This document shows positions 18,531-28,723 of a DNA stretch of 64,000 bases, one piece after another; the first letter of the stretch is position 1; each line of letters begins with the position of its first letter. A program made the translations under genes and the position numbers. This DNA comes from Campylobacter concisus (GTDB lineage Bacteria > Campylobacterota > Campylobacteria > Campylobacterales > Campylobacteraceae): positions 1-64,000 of the forward strand of contig NZ_CABPVS010000006.1 in NCBI RefSeq assembly GCF_902460845.1. The letters are read 5' to 3'. The notes beneath the pieces are model-generated. The model made no database searches and was not told the DNA's origin. It was given only the letters and a program-made list of their open reading frames with translations.

Positions 18531-19821
18531 TTTTCTCCTTTTCTAGATCTTTTGAAATTTTATATGCACAAAATTTTGGTCCGCACATCGAACAAAAATG
18601 GGCACTCTTAAACGCCTCTTCTGGCAAGCTCTCATCATGAAGCTCTTTTGCTTTTTTTGGATCAAAGCTTAGCTCAAACTGCTTGTTCCAGTCAAATGCA
18701 TATCTAGCATCGCTCATCTCGTGATCTTTTTCGATCGCTCCCGCCTTACCAAGTGCGACGTCAGCGGCGTGAGCTGCTATCTTGTGAGCTACAATGCCCT
18801 CTCTTACGTCATTTTCATTTGGCAAGCCAAGGTGCTCTTTTTGTGTCACGTAGCAAAGCATGCTAGCGCCGTGATATGCCGCCATTGTGCCGCCGATCGC
18901 TGACGTGATATGATCATATCCTGCACCGATGTCTGAGACAAGCGGTCCAAGCACGTAAAATGGGGCGTCATGGCAGAGCTCTTGTTCGATTTTCATATTA
19001 TACTCAATTTGACTTAATGGCACATGACCAGGGCCCTCTATCATCACCTGCACATCTTTTTGCCACGCACGAAGTGTCAGCTCTCCAAGCACTTTTAGCT
19101 CACTAAGCTGTGCCTCATCTGTCGCGTCATAAAGGCAGCCTGGGCGAAGTCCGTCGCCAAGCGAGAGCGAGACATCGTATTTTGCGCAAATTTCTAAAAT
19201 TTGATCAAAAATCTCATAAAATGGATTTTGCCTATTTAGCTTTGACATGTAGCTAGCGCTCAGGCTGCCACCGCGGCTAACTATGCCCATTTTACGCTTT
19301 TTAACAAGGGGCAAAAACTCACGCAAAAAGCCAGCGTGTATCGTAAAGTAACTAACCCCTTGCCTTGCTTGCTTCTCTAGCACGCTTAAAATTAGCTCAT
19401 TTGTGATATTTGTAACCTCTTTTGCCTCTTTTAAAATTTCATACATCGGCACCGTTCCCACAGGCACGCTTGAATGCTCAATGATAGCGCTTCTAATGGC
19501 ATCCAAATCGCCGTCCGTGCTTAGATCCATAACCGTATCAGCACCAAATTCTAGGCAAATTTCAAGTTTTCTAAGCTCAGTACAAATGTCGCTGCTTAAG
19601 CTTGAGTTGCCGATATTTGCATTGACCTTTGTCTTTAGCTTTCTGCCTATACCCATTGGCTTTAAATTTTTATGATTTATATTTGCTGGGATGATGATGC
19701 TACCTTTTGCCACCTCATCCATCACTAAATTTTCACTAAGCCCTTCGATCCTTGCCACATAGCTCATCTCTTGCGTTATCTCGCCGCGCCTAGCATAATA
19801 CATCTGCGTCTTATCTCTCAT
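18520..19821 (-). CDS. thiC: Phosphomethylpyrimidine synthase
   Basis: Radical-SAM enzyme turning aminoimidazole ribotide into HMP-phosphate for thiamine. The 433 residues carry [28 protein letters not shown] and the C-terminal CSMCGPKFC (CX2CX4C) that binds its Fe-S cluster. It is the shorter ThiC form without the extra N-terminal domain of enteric enzymes. I saw no TPP riboswitch in the 110 bases upstream. It overlaps mrp, an Fe-S carrier, by 11 bases. Confidence 0.95.
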   Translation of the reverse strand: MRDKTQMYYARRGEITQEMSYVARIEGLSENLVMDEVAKGSIIIPANINHKNLKPMGIGRKLKTKVNANIGNSSLSSDICTELRKLEICLEFGADTVMDLSTDGDLDAIRSAIIEHSSVPVGTVPMYEILKEAKEVTNITNELILSVLEKQARQGVSYFTIHAGFLREFLPLVKKRKMGIVSRGGSLSASYMSKLNRQNPFYEIFDQILEICAKYDVSLSLGDGLRPGCLYDATDEAQLSELKVLGELTLRAWQKDVQVMIEGPGHVPLSQIEYNMKIEQELCHDAPFYVLGPLVSDIGAGYDHITSAIGGTMAAYHGASMLCYVTQKEHLGLPNENDVREGIVAHKIAAHAADVALGKAGAIEKDHEMSDARYAFDWNKQFELSFDPKKAKELHDESLPEEAFKSAHFCSMCGPKFCAYKISKDLEKEKNVK

Positions 19822-19935
19822 ATAAGGCCTTTTTTGATTTTTAAAAACCTCATTTTAGTCCTTTTTTGATTTAAACTAACTAAATAAGCTTTTAAAAATT
19901 TACTTTTTAAAAAGAAATTTTGAAGTTTTGAGATG

Positions 19936-19941
19936 TATAAT
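19936..19941 (+). promoter_or_regulatory. -10 box of the ispDF operon
   Basis: TATAAT preceded by TG one base away (extended -10, TGTATAAT) 28 bases before the TTG start at 19969. A transcript from here would begin near 19948, which excludes the in-frame ATG at 19933 as the main start. Confidence 0.65.
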
Positions 19942-19968
19942 TCTGTAACAATTTTCAAAGGAGTTATC

Positions 19969-21087
19969 TTGCTTGATATATCACTTATAATGCTTGGAGC
20001 AGGAAATTCTAGCCGTTTTGAGCTACCAGTAAAGAAGCAATGGCTTCGAATAGGAAGCGATCCACTTTGGCTATTTGCTACTAAAAATTTGAGTAACTTT
20101 TACACATTTAAAGAGATAATTGTCGTTAGTAAAGAGTGTAAATATATGTCAAAATTTGCTCCAAATTATAAATTTGTTGATGGCGGCGAAACTAGACAAG
20201 ATAGCCTAAAAAACGCGCTTGAATTAGTAAATAGCGAATTTGTCTTAGTTAGTGACATTGCTCGCCCTTGCATTTCAAGCGAGCTTTTTCACAAAATTAT
20301 AGAGGCAGCGAGCCAGGCTGATTGTGTGGTTCCAGCGCTAAAGATCGCAGACACTGCTTATCTTGGCGAAAATGTGGTTGATAGAGATAAGGTGAAGCTT
20401 ATCCAAACACCACAACTCTCTCGTACAGCACTTCTTAAAAAAGCCCTCAGCAGCGGCGAAATTTACACAGATGATAGCTCGGCTATGAGAGCCATTGGTG
20501 CGAGCGTTTGGCAAATTTTAGGTGATGAGATGGCAAGAAAGATCACTTACAAAGAGGATCTTGCCAAAATTTCTGCTTTAAAAGAGCCCGAAAATGAAAT
20601 CTTTGTGGGAAACGGCTTTGATGTGCATGAGTTTGGAAAAGGTCGTCCTTTGATTCTTTGTGGCGAGAAAATCGACTATGAGTTTGGACTAAAGGCTCAC
20701 AGCGACGGCGACGTGGCACTTCATGCGCTAACTGACGCTATCTTGGGAGCTGCTGGGCTTGGCGATATAGGCGAGCTTTTTCCTGATACGGATGCTAAAT
20801 TTAAAGATATTAGCTCCATTTACTTGCTTGAGGAAGCTTACAAAAGGGTGCAAAGTGTGGGCTTTGTGCTAACAAACGCTGATATTACGATAATGGCGCA
20901 AAAACCAAAAATTTCAAAACTAAAGTCAAAAATGGAGGCAAACATCGCAAAAGCTCTAAATTTAAGCCAAAGCCGTATAAATGTAAAAGCAACGACTACT
21001 GAAGGGCTTGGCTTTGTTGGCAGATGCGAAGGGATCGCTGTAATGGCAAGCGCTAGCCTTAAATTTTACAACTGGAAGCAAATATGA
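19969..21087 (+). CDS. ispDF: Bifunctional IspD/IspF isoprenoid enzyme
   Basis: Fusion of two non-mevalonate isoprenoid steps. The N-terminal half (to about 200) is the MEP cytidylyltransferase, with LGAGNSSRFELPVKKQW for CTP binding. The C-terminal half (about 215-372) is MEcPP synthase, with GFDVHEF (metal His) and the TTTEGLGFVGR loop. The fusion is typical of Campylobacter. I place the start at TTG 19969 because AAAGGAG lies 5 bases before it and the promoter sits over the upstream ATG. The stop overlaps the ATG of the regulator gene. Confidence 0.93.
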   Translation: MLDISLIMLGAGNSSRFELPVKKQWLRIGSDPLWLFATKNLSNFYTFKEIIVVSKECKYMSKFAPNYKFVDGGETRQDSLKNALELVNSEFVLVSDIARPCISSELFHKIIEAASQADCVVPALKIADTAYLGENVVDRDKVKLIQTPQLSRTALLKKALSSGEIYTDDSSAMRAIGASVWQILGDEMARKITYKEDLAKISALKEPENEIFVGNGFDVHEFGKGRPLILCGEKIDYEFGLKAHSDGDVALHALTDAILGAAGLGDIGELFPDTDAKFKDISSIYLLEEAYKRVQSVGFVLTNADITIMAQKPKISKLKSKMEANIAKALNLSQSRINVKATTTEGLGFVGRCEGIAVMASASLKFYNWKQI

Positions 21088-21974
21088 AAATTTTAATAGT
21101 AGAAAATGAAATTTACCTAGCTGGTTCGATGGCCAGTAAGCTAGCTGATTTTGGCTACGACTGCGAGATCGCTAAAAGCGTAAAAGAGGCATTGAAATTT
21201 GAAAATTTTGATGTAGTGTTACTTTCTACCACACTTCCGGGCCAGGATTTTTACCCTGTTATCGAAAAATTTAAAAGCTCTATCATCATCTTACTAATCG
21301 CCTATATCAATAGTGACACCGTGCTAAAACCGATCCAAGCAGGTGCGGTTGATTACATCCAAAAGCCATTTATGATAGAAGAGCTAGTTAGAAAGATAAA
21401 GCATTTTGAGGAATTTAGAAATTTCAAAAACGAGATCAAAAACTATGAAAGCTATGTAAATTACGCTTTAAAAGAGTACGAAATTTCTAGCTTTGAGGCA
21501 AAAAAGATAAAATTTCCACTGCTTTTAAAATCAAGCAAAAGCGGATACAGCGATAAATTTATATTTAGCTACGTAAAAGCTTGCAAATTACCATTTTTAT
21601 TTTTAGGCAAAGCCTGTTTTTCTGAGCTTGAAAAGGCACTAGCCAAAAATGGTGATGAGCTAATCTATATGACAAATTTAGAGGAGCTAAAACAAGAAGA
21701 AAAAGAGAAAATTTTAGAAATTTGCAAAAAGAAAAAGGTCGCAATCTCAACTAGCGATTTTGCACAAAAAGCACCATTTGACGAGCTTGAGCTTTCAGGA
21801 CGCGATAAAAATTTCAATATCGATGAGATCGTTACGATCGATGAATATATAAAGTACATAATCGTTAATTATCAAGATAAATTCCCTGATACAGAACTTA
21901 GCAAAAAGCTTGGAATTTCTAGAAAATCACTTTGGGAAAAGAGAAAGAAATATGACGTCAGCAAGAAAAAATAG
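21084..21974 (+). CDS. HP1021/Cj1608-type atypical response regulator
   Basis: A 296-residue regulator. The receiver domain (1-115) keeps the fold and the signalling Lys (QKPF), but the phospho-acceptor position is Ser48 (VVLLSTTLP) and the acidic pocket is VENE. It should therefore not be controlled by classical Asp phosphorylation. The C-terminal helix-turn-helix is ELSKKLGISRKSLWEKRKKY. The H. pylori orthologue HP1021 and C. jejuni Cj1608 bind oriC and many promoters and respond to redox state. The location after ispDF matches Cj1607-Cj1608. ATGA overlap with ispDF. Confidence 0.88.
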   Translation: MKILIVENEIYLAGSMASKLADFGYDCEIAKSVKEALKFENFDVVLLSTTLPGQDFYPVIEKFKSSIIILLIAYINSDTVLKPIQAGAVDYIQKPFMIEELVRKIKHFEEFRNFKNEIKNYESYVNYALKEYEISSFEAKKIKFPLLLKSSKSGYSDKFIFSYVKACKLPFLFLGKACFSELEKALAKNGDELIYMTNLEELKQEEKEKILEICKKKKVAISTSDFAQKAPFDELELSGRDKNFNIDEIVTIDEYIKYIIVNYQDKFPDTELSKKLGISRKSLWEKRKKYDVSKKK

Positions 21975-23133
21975 TGAAATTTCTATAAATACCGAAGTTT
22001 TTGGTGCTTTGGAGCTAATAAAAAATAAAATTCTCTCAGATTACGACTCGCTGATGGACGATGAACAGATAAAAGAGGTGAGTAAAAAAGGCTATTTTAA
22101 TGGCGAGCCGATGCCGTATTCTTTTGGATTTGCTCCATTTGGTGAGCTAAATCAAAATATTACTAGCAAGCTTACTCCTGGGCAAAGGGTAAATCTAAGT
22201 CTTGATGGTAAGATCGTTGGACACATCAATGTTGCCAAGGTCTTTAAATTTGACGAGAGCATGAGGGCTAAAAATATATTTTTAGCAAATGAAGCCAGCA
22301 ATGATAAAGAGCTAAATTTAGGTAAATACGGCATTAGTGGAAAATTTGAGCTTTATGATGAAAGTATGCAAATAAGCAAAAATGCACTAAATGATCTAAT
22401 AAAAGAAGATGGCGCTAAAAAGATAACGGCTGTCTTTTTAACGGCTGATCCATTTAATAGAGCTCACGAGCGCCTTGTTAGAATGACTATTGACAAGGCT
22501 GATTTAGTAATCATTTTTTTAATACGAACACGCGAAGAAAAGCACGTTGATTACGAGATTAGAAAGCAAGTGTTAGACTATTTTATACAAAATTATTTGC
22601 CAACAAAAAAGGTCTTTGTCTTTGCTCTAAAAAATACGACTCTTTTTAGCTCACATGCAAACCCAACACTTGAGTGCATCGCTGCTTCAAGATTTGGAGC
22701 AAATAAGCTAGTCATTGGACAAAATCACTCAGGAATTGGAATGTTTTTTGATCACAATGAAGCTCATACGATTCTTGACATTTATAAAAACGACCTAAGT
22801 TTAGAGGTAATCGTGCTGCCAGAGCTAGTTTATTGCAACAAATGCAAGACACTAGTTAGTACCAAAAGTTGCCCACACGGACAACATCATCAGATCAAAT
22901 ATCATCCAGATGTTATCAAGGAGCTGCTATTTAACGGCATTATGCCACCAGCCATTCTTGTGAGGCCAGAAATTTCTGCACTAGTTTTAAGCAAACTCTT
23001 TACAAATCGCTTCAAAGACGTGCAAAAGCTTTGTGATGATCTTTTTGTAAATTCAGGATTACTTGAAAACAAAACTGACCGCGACTTTTACGAAGAGCTT
23101 ATGAAGCTTTATCAAACATCATCGATGACTTAA
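21952..23133 (+). CDS. ATP-sulfurylase-fold protein with altered active site
   Basis: A 393-residue protein with the full ATP-sulfurylase layout, but key motifs differ. The (Q)TRNPxHxAH motif reads TADPFNRAHE (164-173), losing Arg, Asn and the first His. GRDHAG reads GQNHSG (256-261). The SGTxxR region reads YHPDVIK. A zinc-type cluster CNKC...CPHG (295-309) is kept. Sulfate activation therefore looks doubtful, and no cysC, cysN or APS reductase gene is nearby. C. jejuni Cj1609 holds the same position after the regulator. I chose ATG 21952, which overlaps the regulator gene by 23 bases; a further upstream frame start has no support. Confidence 0.75.
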   Translation: MTSARKNSEISINTEVFGALELIKNKILSDYDSLMDDEQIKEVSKKGYFNGEPMPYSFGFAPFGELNQNITSKLTPGQRVNLSLDGKIVGHINVAKVFKFDESMRAKNIFLANEASNDKELNLGKYGISGKFELYDESMQISKNALNDLIKEDGAKKITAVFLTADPFNRAHERLVRMTIDKADLVIIFLIRTREEKHVDYEIRKQVLDYFIQNYLPTKKVFVFALKNTTLFSSHANPTLECIAASRFGANKLVIGQNHSGIGMFFDHNEAHTILDIYKNDLSLEVIVLPELVYCNKCKTLVSTKSCPHGQHHQIKYHPDVIKELLFNGIMPPAILVRPEISALVLSKLFTNRFKDVQKLCDDLFVNSGLLENKTDRDFYEELMKLYQTSSMT

Positions 23134-23141
23134 GGAAATTT

Positions 23142-23609
23142 ATGCAAAAACTATTTTTAACTTTTTTTGGATTTGGACTTTTGCCAAAAGCACCTGGCAC
23201 TTGGGGCTCTATAGCTGGCGCTGTGGTAGCTTATTTTGTGCTTTATTTTTTATCATCAACCACGCTTTTTCTATCTAGCATTTTGCTATTTTTGGTAAGC
23301 ATTAGCGTTATAGATGATTTTGAAAAAAAGATAAATTCTCACGATGAAAGTTTTATCGTTATAGATGAAGTTGCTGGAGTTTGGCTTGCTATTGCCATTA
23401 GCGGAGCTACGATCTCTCAGCTAATACTCTCACTTGTACTTTTTAGAGTGCTTGATATTAAAAAGCCTTCGATAATAGGCAGGATCGACCGCAATGTAAA
23501 AGGTGGCCTTGGCGTAATGGGCGATGATATGGTAGCTGGCTTTTTTGCTGGAATAATTAGCGCAATAATATACGGGGCTGCCATAAAATTTGGCATAACT
23601 TTGCCGTAA
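23142..23609 (+). CDS. pgpA: Phosphatidylglycerophosphatase A
   Basis: Dephosphorylates phosphatidylglycerophosphate to phosphatidylglycerol at the inner membrane. The 155 residues contain LLPKAPGTWGSIAGA, DEVAGVWLA and GGLGVMGDDMVAGFFAG, all PgpA signatures, with three or four membrane segments. ATG start with AGGAA. Last gene of the ispDF run; its stop lies inside a strong hairpin. Confidence 0.93.
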   Translation: MQKLFLTFFGFGLLPKAPGTWGSIAGAVVAYFVLYFLSSTTLFLSSILLFLVSISVIDDFEKKINSHDESFIVIDEVAGVWLAIAISGATISQLILSLVLFRVLDIKKPSIIGRIDRNVKGGLGVMGDDMVAGFFAGIISAIIYGAAIKFGITLP

Positions 23610-23634
23610 AAATATAGATTTTTGGCAAAGTTAT
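23595..23634 (+). terminator. Long hairpin overlapping the pgpA stop codon
   Basis: ATAACTTTGCC (23595-23605) pairs exactly with GGCAAAGTTAT (23624-23634), and inside it AAAAAT pairs with ATTTTT, giving about 17 base pairs with a 2-base bulge and a 4-base tip. It lies between two convergent genes and likely ends transcription from both sides. Confidence 0.75.
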
Positions 23635-23662
23635 ATAGGCTTAAATATCTTTTATATAAATT

Positions 23663-24124
23663 TTAAGCAAGCCCTAGCTCGTTTAAAACAGAACTTAAAT
23701 TAACCGAGCTACTATTCTTACTATTAAGATTTTTTTGCTTCTCTAGCAGAGCTTGATTAGCAAGTGCTACATTTAGCTCTTTGCGATAATCGCTCAAAAT
23801 TTTATCCATTATCTTGAGTAGCTCATTTTTTTGATCCTGTGTTTTTGCGGGATCATCTATGCCTAGAAGTTCAGTTAGCTCCTTTTTCTTTTGGGCTATT
23901 TTCTCTTCTATCTTGTTAGAATTTAGCTCACTTATAAAACCAACTGCGCCAATTTCAGTAAGCCTTTTTTTAAACTGTTCAATCTTATCTGAAATTTTTG
24001 CATCGCTTGCGATCTTATCCATAGCAAGGCTTAAAATTTCATCAAAACTATTTTTTTTATCCTTAGTTTTGCTTGAGCCTGATTGCAATAGATAATCGAT
24101 TATGTCGTTATTTTGTACCTTCAT
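23663..24124 (-). CDS. Charged helical protein of unknown function
   Basis: A 153-residue cytoplasmic protein, Lys/Glu/Ser-rich, with predicted long helices (about 25-65 and 75-130) and no membrane segment or Cys. The pattern suggests a small coiled-coil or chaperone-like protein; I cannot assign a family. ATG start with AGGAG upstream. It is convergent with pgpA and follows the start of hemH on the same strand after 50 bases. Confidence 0.6.
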   Translation of the reverse strand: MKVQNNDIIDYLLQSGSSKTKDKKNSFDEILSLAMDKIASDAKISDKIEQFKKRLTEIGAVGFISELNSNKIEEKIAQKKKELTELLGIDDPAKTQDQKNELLKIMDKILSDYRKELNVALANQALLEKQKNLNSKNSSSVNLSSVLNELGLA

Positions 24125-24174
24125 ATATCTCCTTTTTACTGTATTGAGATATATTTTATAAGCAAGATTTATTC

Positions 24175-25128
24175 CTAAAAGTTAATCTCTTTGGCTGTTT
24201 TTGCTTTTTGTAAGATAAAACTAGCAAACTCATCACTAAAATTTGGGCACCAAACAACCTTGTAGAAGCTAAAATTTAGCTCTTTTGCGATCTTTGCATA
24301 CTCAATAACTAGCTCAAAAATAGTCTCAGAGTTATCAATACAAAAAGAGAGTGGATAGATAAGGGCCTTTTTACTCTTGCACTTTGCCAAAATTTCATTT
24401 AGTGAGGGCTCTAGCCATTTTACAGGGCCAAGGCGCGATTGGTAGGCTAAATTTATCTCTTTGAAGCTTAATCCGCTATCTTTTATCATTTTGCTTAGAA
24501 TTTGCACATGCTCATTTATATGTTTTTCGTAGACATCGCCTTTATCGATAATTTTTTGAGGCAACGAATGAGCCGAAAAGATAAGCTCCACATCGCTTAC
24601 ATCTATATTATTTATAGCTTCATTTATGTGCGAGATTATGATTTTATTATAAATTTCATCATCATAAAATGGCCCGCAAAGCAAAATTTTAGCCTTTATC
24701 TCTAGCTCATCTTTTGCTTTTTTAAAATCATCTAAACTCGAAGTTATCGTAGTTTGTGAATGATGAGGATAAAGTGGCAAAAGCACTATCTCATCAAAAT
24801 TTTCGTATTTTTTAAGCACATCTTTTGCAAATGGTGAAGTATAGTTCATCGCAAAATCAACTGCATCAAACTCATTTTGTAAGCTTGAAATTTTATCGCA
24901 AAGCTTAGCTGTAAGCTCGCAAATAGGTGATTTGCCACCTATTTGTTCGTAGTTATGCTTAGCCGTTTTTAGCCTACCTTTTGTGATCATAAAAGCTACA
25001 AATTTTCTTAAAAATTTATTCTTTATACCCAAAATATAAGGGTCATTAAACATATTTTTTAAAAAAATTTCTACATCAGCAAGGCTATTTGCCCCACCCA
25101 TATTTAAAAGCAAAAGTGCCTTTTTCAT
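24175..25128 (-). CDS. hemH: Ferrochelatase
   Basis: Inserts Fe2+ into the porphyrin in the last haem step. The 317 residues start MKKALLLLNMGGANS. They contain FSAHSLP with the metal-binding His, AYQSRLGPVKWLEPS and the C-terminal PLSFCIDNSET segment. The ATG at 25128 overlaps the stop of the upstream oxidoreductase gene (TGATG); an adjacent TTG three bases upstream is less likely. No Fe-S Cys cluster is seen at the C-terminus. Confidence 0.93.
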   Translation of the reverse strand: MKKALLLLNMGGANSLADVEIFLKNMFNDPYILGIKNKFLRKFVAFMITKGRLKTAKHNYEQIGGKSPICELTAKLCDKISSLQNEFDAVDFAMNYTSPFAKDVLKKYENFDEIVLLPLYPHHSQTTITSSLDDFKKAKDELEIKAKILLCGPFYDDEIYNKIIISHINEAINNIDVSDVELIFSAHSLPQKIIDKGDVYEKHINEHVQILSKMIKDSGLSFKEINLAYQSRLGPVKWLEPSLNEILAKCKSKKALIYPLSFCIDNSETIFELVIEYAKIAKELNFSFYKVVWCPNFSDEFASFILQKAKTAKEINF

Positions 25129-25997
25129 CAAAACAACTCCTTAATTTTTATCGCATCATCAATGCTTGAAAGCTCGCTACTTTCGCCGCTTTGACAAAGA
25201 TCATAAAAGGCATCATATTGGGCTTTTATTTCATTGTTTAAAGGATCGGTTTTTAAATTCATCTGACCATTTTCATTTACTCTGTGAAGTTTGTAATCAA
25301 TAAGATCGCCAAAATAAACACCTTCTTTGGCATTTACTTCTATTTTAAAACGCTCTAAAGAGCCACAAAACGAATCGGTAATGCTCACCAAAATTTGATT
25401 TTTCATTTTAATGTTTATTCCAACATTGTCGCATATTTTAGTGTTTGTTTTATTTGCCTGAGTATAAAAGAAGCTGCAAATTTCACTATCTACTAAATTT
25501 TTCGCAAGGTCTATATCGCAAAGTGAAAGCTCATTTATAATATTTCCCTCGCAAAGTGGTTTAAAATGCGCAATTGAAATGCTATAAATTTCTTCTTCTT
25601 TTAAAAGTGCCTTTTTTAATGAAACGATGGTCGGATTAAAGCGCTCATCAACGCCAGTACAAACTCTTACTTTATTTACCACTGAAGCATATTTTATCTC
25701 TTTTAGCTCGCTTACACTTTTAAATATAGGCCTTGAAATCAAGATATTTTGGCAATATTTTGCACACTGACAAAAGGCCTCTACGATCTCATGTTGAGGC
25801 AGACAAAGTACGACAGCTTGCGGCTGGGCTACTTCTATAAATTTCTTAAACTCATCAAAAAACGGAGCTCTGCAAGCATCATCTCTATTTTCTTTATCAA
25901 AAACTCCACAAACTTCAAATTTGTCAGAACGCCTCAGCTCCATATAGTGCCGCTTGCCAACTAGATTGTATCCAACAATGCCAATTCTGAGTTTCAC
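25128..25997 (-). CDS. Gfo/Idh/MocA-family oxidoreductase
   Basis: A 289-residue NAD(P)-binding oxidoreductase: Rossmann motif GIVGYNLVGKRH (about 5-16), then VVLCLPQHEIV. The C-terminal substrate domain is divergent and short, and the EKP catalytic Lys motif is replaced around ISRPIF, so the reaction is not predictable. GTG start with AAAGG upstream. It overlaps hemH by one base and is likely co-transcribed with it. Confidence 0.72.
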   Translation of the reverse strand: MKLRIGIVGYNLVGKRHYMELRRSDKFEVCGVFDKENRDDACRAPFFDEFKKFIEVAQPQAVVLCLPQHEIVEAFCQCAKYCQNILISRPIFKSVSELKEIKYASVVNKVRVCTGVDERFNPTIVSLKKALLKEEEIYSISIAHFKPLCEGNIINELSLCDIDLAKNLVDSEICSFFYTQANKTNTKICDNVGINIKMKNQILVSITDSFCGSLERFKIEVNAKEGVYFGDLIDYKLHRVNENGQMNLKTDPLNNEIKAQYDAFYDLCQSGESSELSSIDDAIKIKELF

Positions 25998-26164
25998 TAA
26001 AGACCTTTTAGTTATAAATTTTTAGGCTATTTTAATTGCAAATCGCTTTTAAACAAATAAATTTATAAAATATATTAAGCAAAAATTAATTTTGTATTTT
26101 TTTATAAATTTACAAACGATTTTTAGCTAAAATCGAGCAAAATTTAAAACTAACGAGGATAAAA

Positions 26165-28723
26165 ATGCAAAATTTAGATATAAGAAAGGCATATCTTGAT
26201 TTTTTTAAATCAAAAGGTCACGAAGTCGTAGCTTCAGCGCCACTCGTGCCAAACGATGCAACACTACTTTTCACAAACGCTGGCATGGTGCCGTTTAAGA
26301 GTATTTTCACAGGCGAAGTGCCACGCCCAACGCCACCTATTCGCACTAGCTGTCAGACCTGCATAAGAGCTGGTGGTAAGCACAACGACCTTGATAATGT
26401 CGGCTACACAGCGCGCCATCACACATTTTTTGAGATGCTGGGCAACTTTAGCTTTGGCGAATACTTCAAAAAAGAGGCGATCTCTTACGCTTGGGAATTT
26501 GTAACAGAAGTACTAAAACTGCCAAAAGATAAGCTTTATGTAACCGTTCACGAAAGCGACGATGAAGCATTTGAAATTTGGAGCACTCACATCGCAAAAG
26601 AGAGAATTTACCGCTTTGGCGATCACGATAACTTCTGGCAAATGGGAGATACTGGACCATGTGGCCCTTGCAGTGAAATTTTTTACGATCAAGGTGCTGA
26701 GCACTTTAATACGCCTGAGGACTACATGGGCGGCGATGGCGATAGATTTTTAGAGATCTGGAACCTTGTTTTCATGCAGTATGAAAGAAGCGCCGATGGC
26801 AAACTAAGCCCACTACCAAAGCCAAGTATTGATACTGGCATGGGACTTGAGCGCGTTACTGCTATCTTGCAAGGTAAATTTAGCAACTACGACAGCACAC
26901 TTTTTATGCCACTAATTAACGAAGTAGCAAAGCTTTGTGGCAAGCCATACGTCTATGAAAGTGGCGCTAGCTACCGCGTCATAAGCGATCACATCCGCTC
27001 AGTCACATTTTTGCTAGCTCAGGGCACGACATTTGATAAAGAAGGCCGTGGCTACGTGCTTCGCCGCATCTTACGCCGTGCGATCCGTCATGGATACTTG
27101 CTAGGCATAAAAGAGCCATTTATGTATAAGCTTGTTGATAAAGTTTGCGAGCTTATGGGCGAGCACTACACCTATTTAAATGAGAAAAAAGCGGCTGTAA
27201 AAGAGCAGATCAAGCTTGAAGAAGAGAGATTTTTGGCGACAATCGCTAGTGGCTTGGAGCTATTTGAGAGCGAGCTTAAAAATACAAAAGAAATTTTTAG
27301 CGGAGAGGCTGCGTTTAAGCTTTATGATACATTTGGCTTTCCGCTTGATCTAACAGCTGATATGCTTAGAGAAAAGGGCCTAAAAGTCGATGAGGCAAGG
27401 TTTGATGAGCTTATGAGTGAGCAAAAAGCACGTGCAAAAGCTGCCTGGAAAGGCAGTGGCGACAAGAGCGCGAAGGGCGACTTTAAAGAGCTACTTGAAA
27501 AATTTGGCGAGAATAAATTTATAGGCTACGAAGAGCTTAAGAGTAAAAGTAAAATTTTAGCCCTACTTGATGAAGAATTTAAAAATGTAGATAGCCTGGA
27601 CGCTGGCAAAGAGGGCTGGGTGATGTTTGACGTCACTCCATTTTATGCTCAAAGTGGCGGCCAGTGCGGTGATAGCGGTAAGATAGTAGGCAAAGCAAAT
27701 GTGCTTGATACGCAAAAATTCCACGGGCTAAATTTATCTTTAGTAAAAACTAATACGGCGCTAAAGGTTGGCGACGAAGTAGAGCTTGAAGTGGGCAGCG
27801 ACAGGGCAGAGACTGCGCGTCATCACAGCGCTACACACTTGCTTCACGCAGCCCTTAGAAGCGTGCTTGGCACACACATCGCTCAAGCTGGCTCAAACGT
27901 CGAGGCAGATAGACTAAGGTTTGACTTCTCACATCCAAAGGCACTTACTAGCGAAGAAATTTCAAAGATCGAAAACCTTGTAAATGAGTGGATCTTAGAC
28001 GGTGCAAATGCAAAAACGCAGGTTATGAAGCTTGAAGATGCTAAAAATAGCGGAGCTATCGCACTATTTAATGAAAAATACGCTGATGATGTGAGAGTCG
28101 TTAGCTTTGGCAATGTCAGCAAAGAGCTTTGTGGTGGTACACACGTTAAAAATATAGATGAGATCGGATCATTTTTCATCACAAAAGAGAGTGGCGTAAG
28201 TGCTGGCGTTAGGCGTATAGAGGCTGTTTGCTCAAGGGCTGCGCTAAATTTAGTAAGATCATTTAGAGCTGAGCTTGATGAGCTAAAAGATGAGTTAAAG
28301 AGCACTGAGCCACTAAATGCGGTCAAAAAGCTAAAAAATGAACTAAGAGCTTTAAAAGACAAACTAAAAAATGCCAAAAATTCTCATGAGCTAGTCTATT
28401 TAGATATAGATAAAACCAAACTTTGCGTCACAAGCGTAGATGGTGGAGATATAAAAACTTTGATAGATGAGTTTAAAAATGAGCATGAAAGTGCTGCTAT
28501 TTTGCTAATCCAAGCTGATGAGAGTGGCAAAATTTCTCTTGCAGCTGGAGTCAAAAATGCTCCACTAAAAGCTGGTGCTTGGGTAAAATTTGCAGCGCAA
28601 ATCCTAGGTGGCAATGGCGGTGGCAAAGATGACTTTGCAACAGCCGGTGGCAAAGATGCATCGATGATAGAAGATGCGATAAAAGACTCACTTGAGTACG
28701 CAAGGCAAGCCTTAGAAAAATGA
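26165..28723 (+). CDS. alaS: Alanyl-tRNA synthetase
   Basis: Charges tRNA-Ala. The 852 residues have the class II catalytic domain ([32 protein letters not shown]), the editing domain with zinc ligands [12 protein letters not shown] and CGGTH, and the C-terminal DHHA1-like domain ending [17 protein letters not shown]. First gene of an ATGA-linked run with a membrane protein, maf and pbpA, matching Cj0506-0508. ATG start with GAGGA. Confidence 0.97.
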   Translation: MQNLDIRKAYLDFFKSKGHEVVASAPLVPNDATLLFTNAGMVPFKSIFTGEVPRPTPPIRTSCQTCIRAGGKHNDLDNVGYTARHHTFFEMLGNFSFGEYFKKEAISYAWEFVTEVLKLPKDKLYVTVHESDDEAFEIWSTHIAKERIYRFGDHDNFWQMGDTGPCGPCSEIFYDQGAEHFNTPEDYMGGDGDRFLEIWNLVFMQYERSADGKLSPLPKPSIDTGMGLERVTAILQGKFSNYDSTLFMPLINEVAKLCGKPYVYESGASYRVISDHIRSVTFLLAQGTTFDKEGRGYVLRRILRRAIRHGYLLGIKEPFMYKLVDKVCELMGEHYTYLNEKKAAVKEQIKLEEERFLATIASGLELFESELKNTKEIFSGEAAFKLYDTFGFPLDLTADMLREKGLKVDEARFDELMSEQKARAKAAWKGSGDKSAKGDFKELLEKFGENKFIGYEELKSKSKILALLDEEFKNVDSLDAGKEGWVMFDVTPFYAQSGGQCGDSGKIVGKANVLDTQKFHGLNLSLVKTNTALKVGDEVELEVGSDRAETARHHSATHLLHAALRSVLGTHIAQAGSNVEADRLRFDFSHPKALTSEEISKIENLVNEWILDGANAKTQVMKLEDAKNSGAIALFNEKYADDVRVVSFGNVSKELCGGTHVKNIDEIGSFFITKESGVSAGVRRIEAVCSRAALNLVRSFRAELDELKDELKSTEPLNAVKKLKNELRALKDKLKNAKNSHELVYLDIDKTKLCVTSVDGGDIKTLIDEFKNEHESAAILLIQADESGKISLAAGVKNAPLKAGAWVKFAAQILGGNGGGKDDFATAGGKDASMIEDAIKDSLEYARQALEK

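Noticed and set aside
18520..19930. TPP riboswitch before thiC
   Set aside because: The conserved CUGAGA and ACC/GAUC-type segments are absent from the short upstream region.
19933..19968. ATG at 19933 as the ispDF start
   Set aside because: The -10 box overlaps it and the TTG at 19969 has a strong ribosome site.
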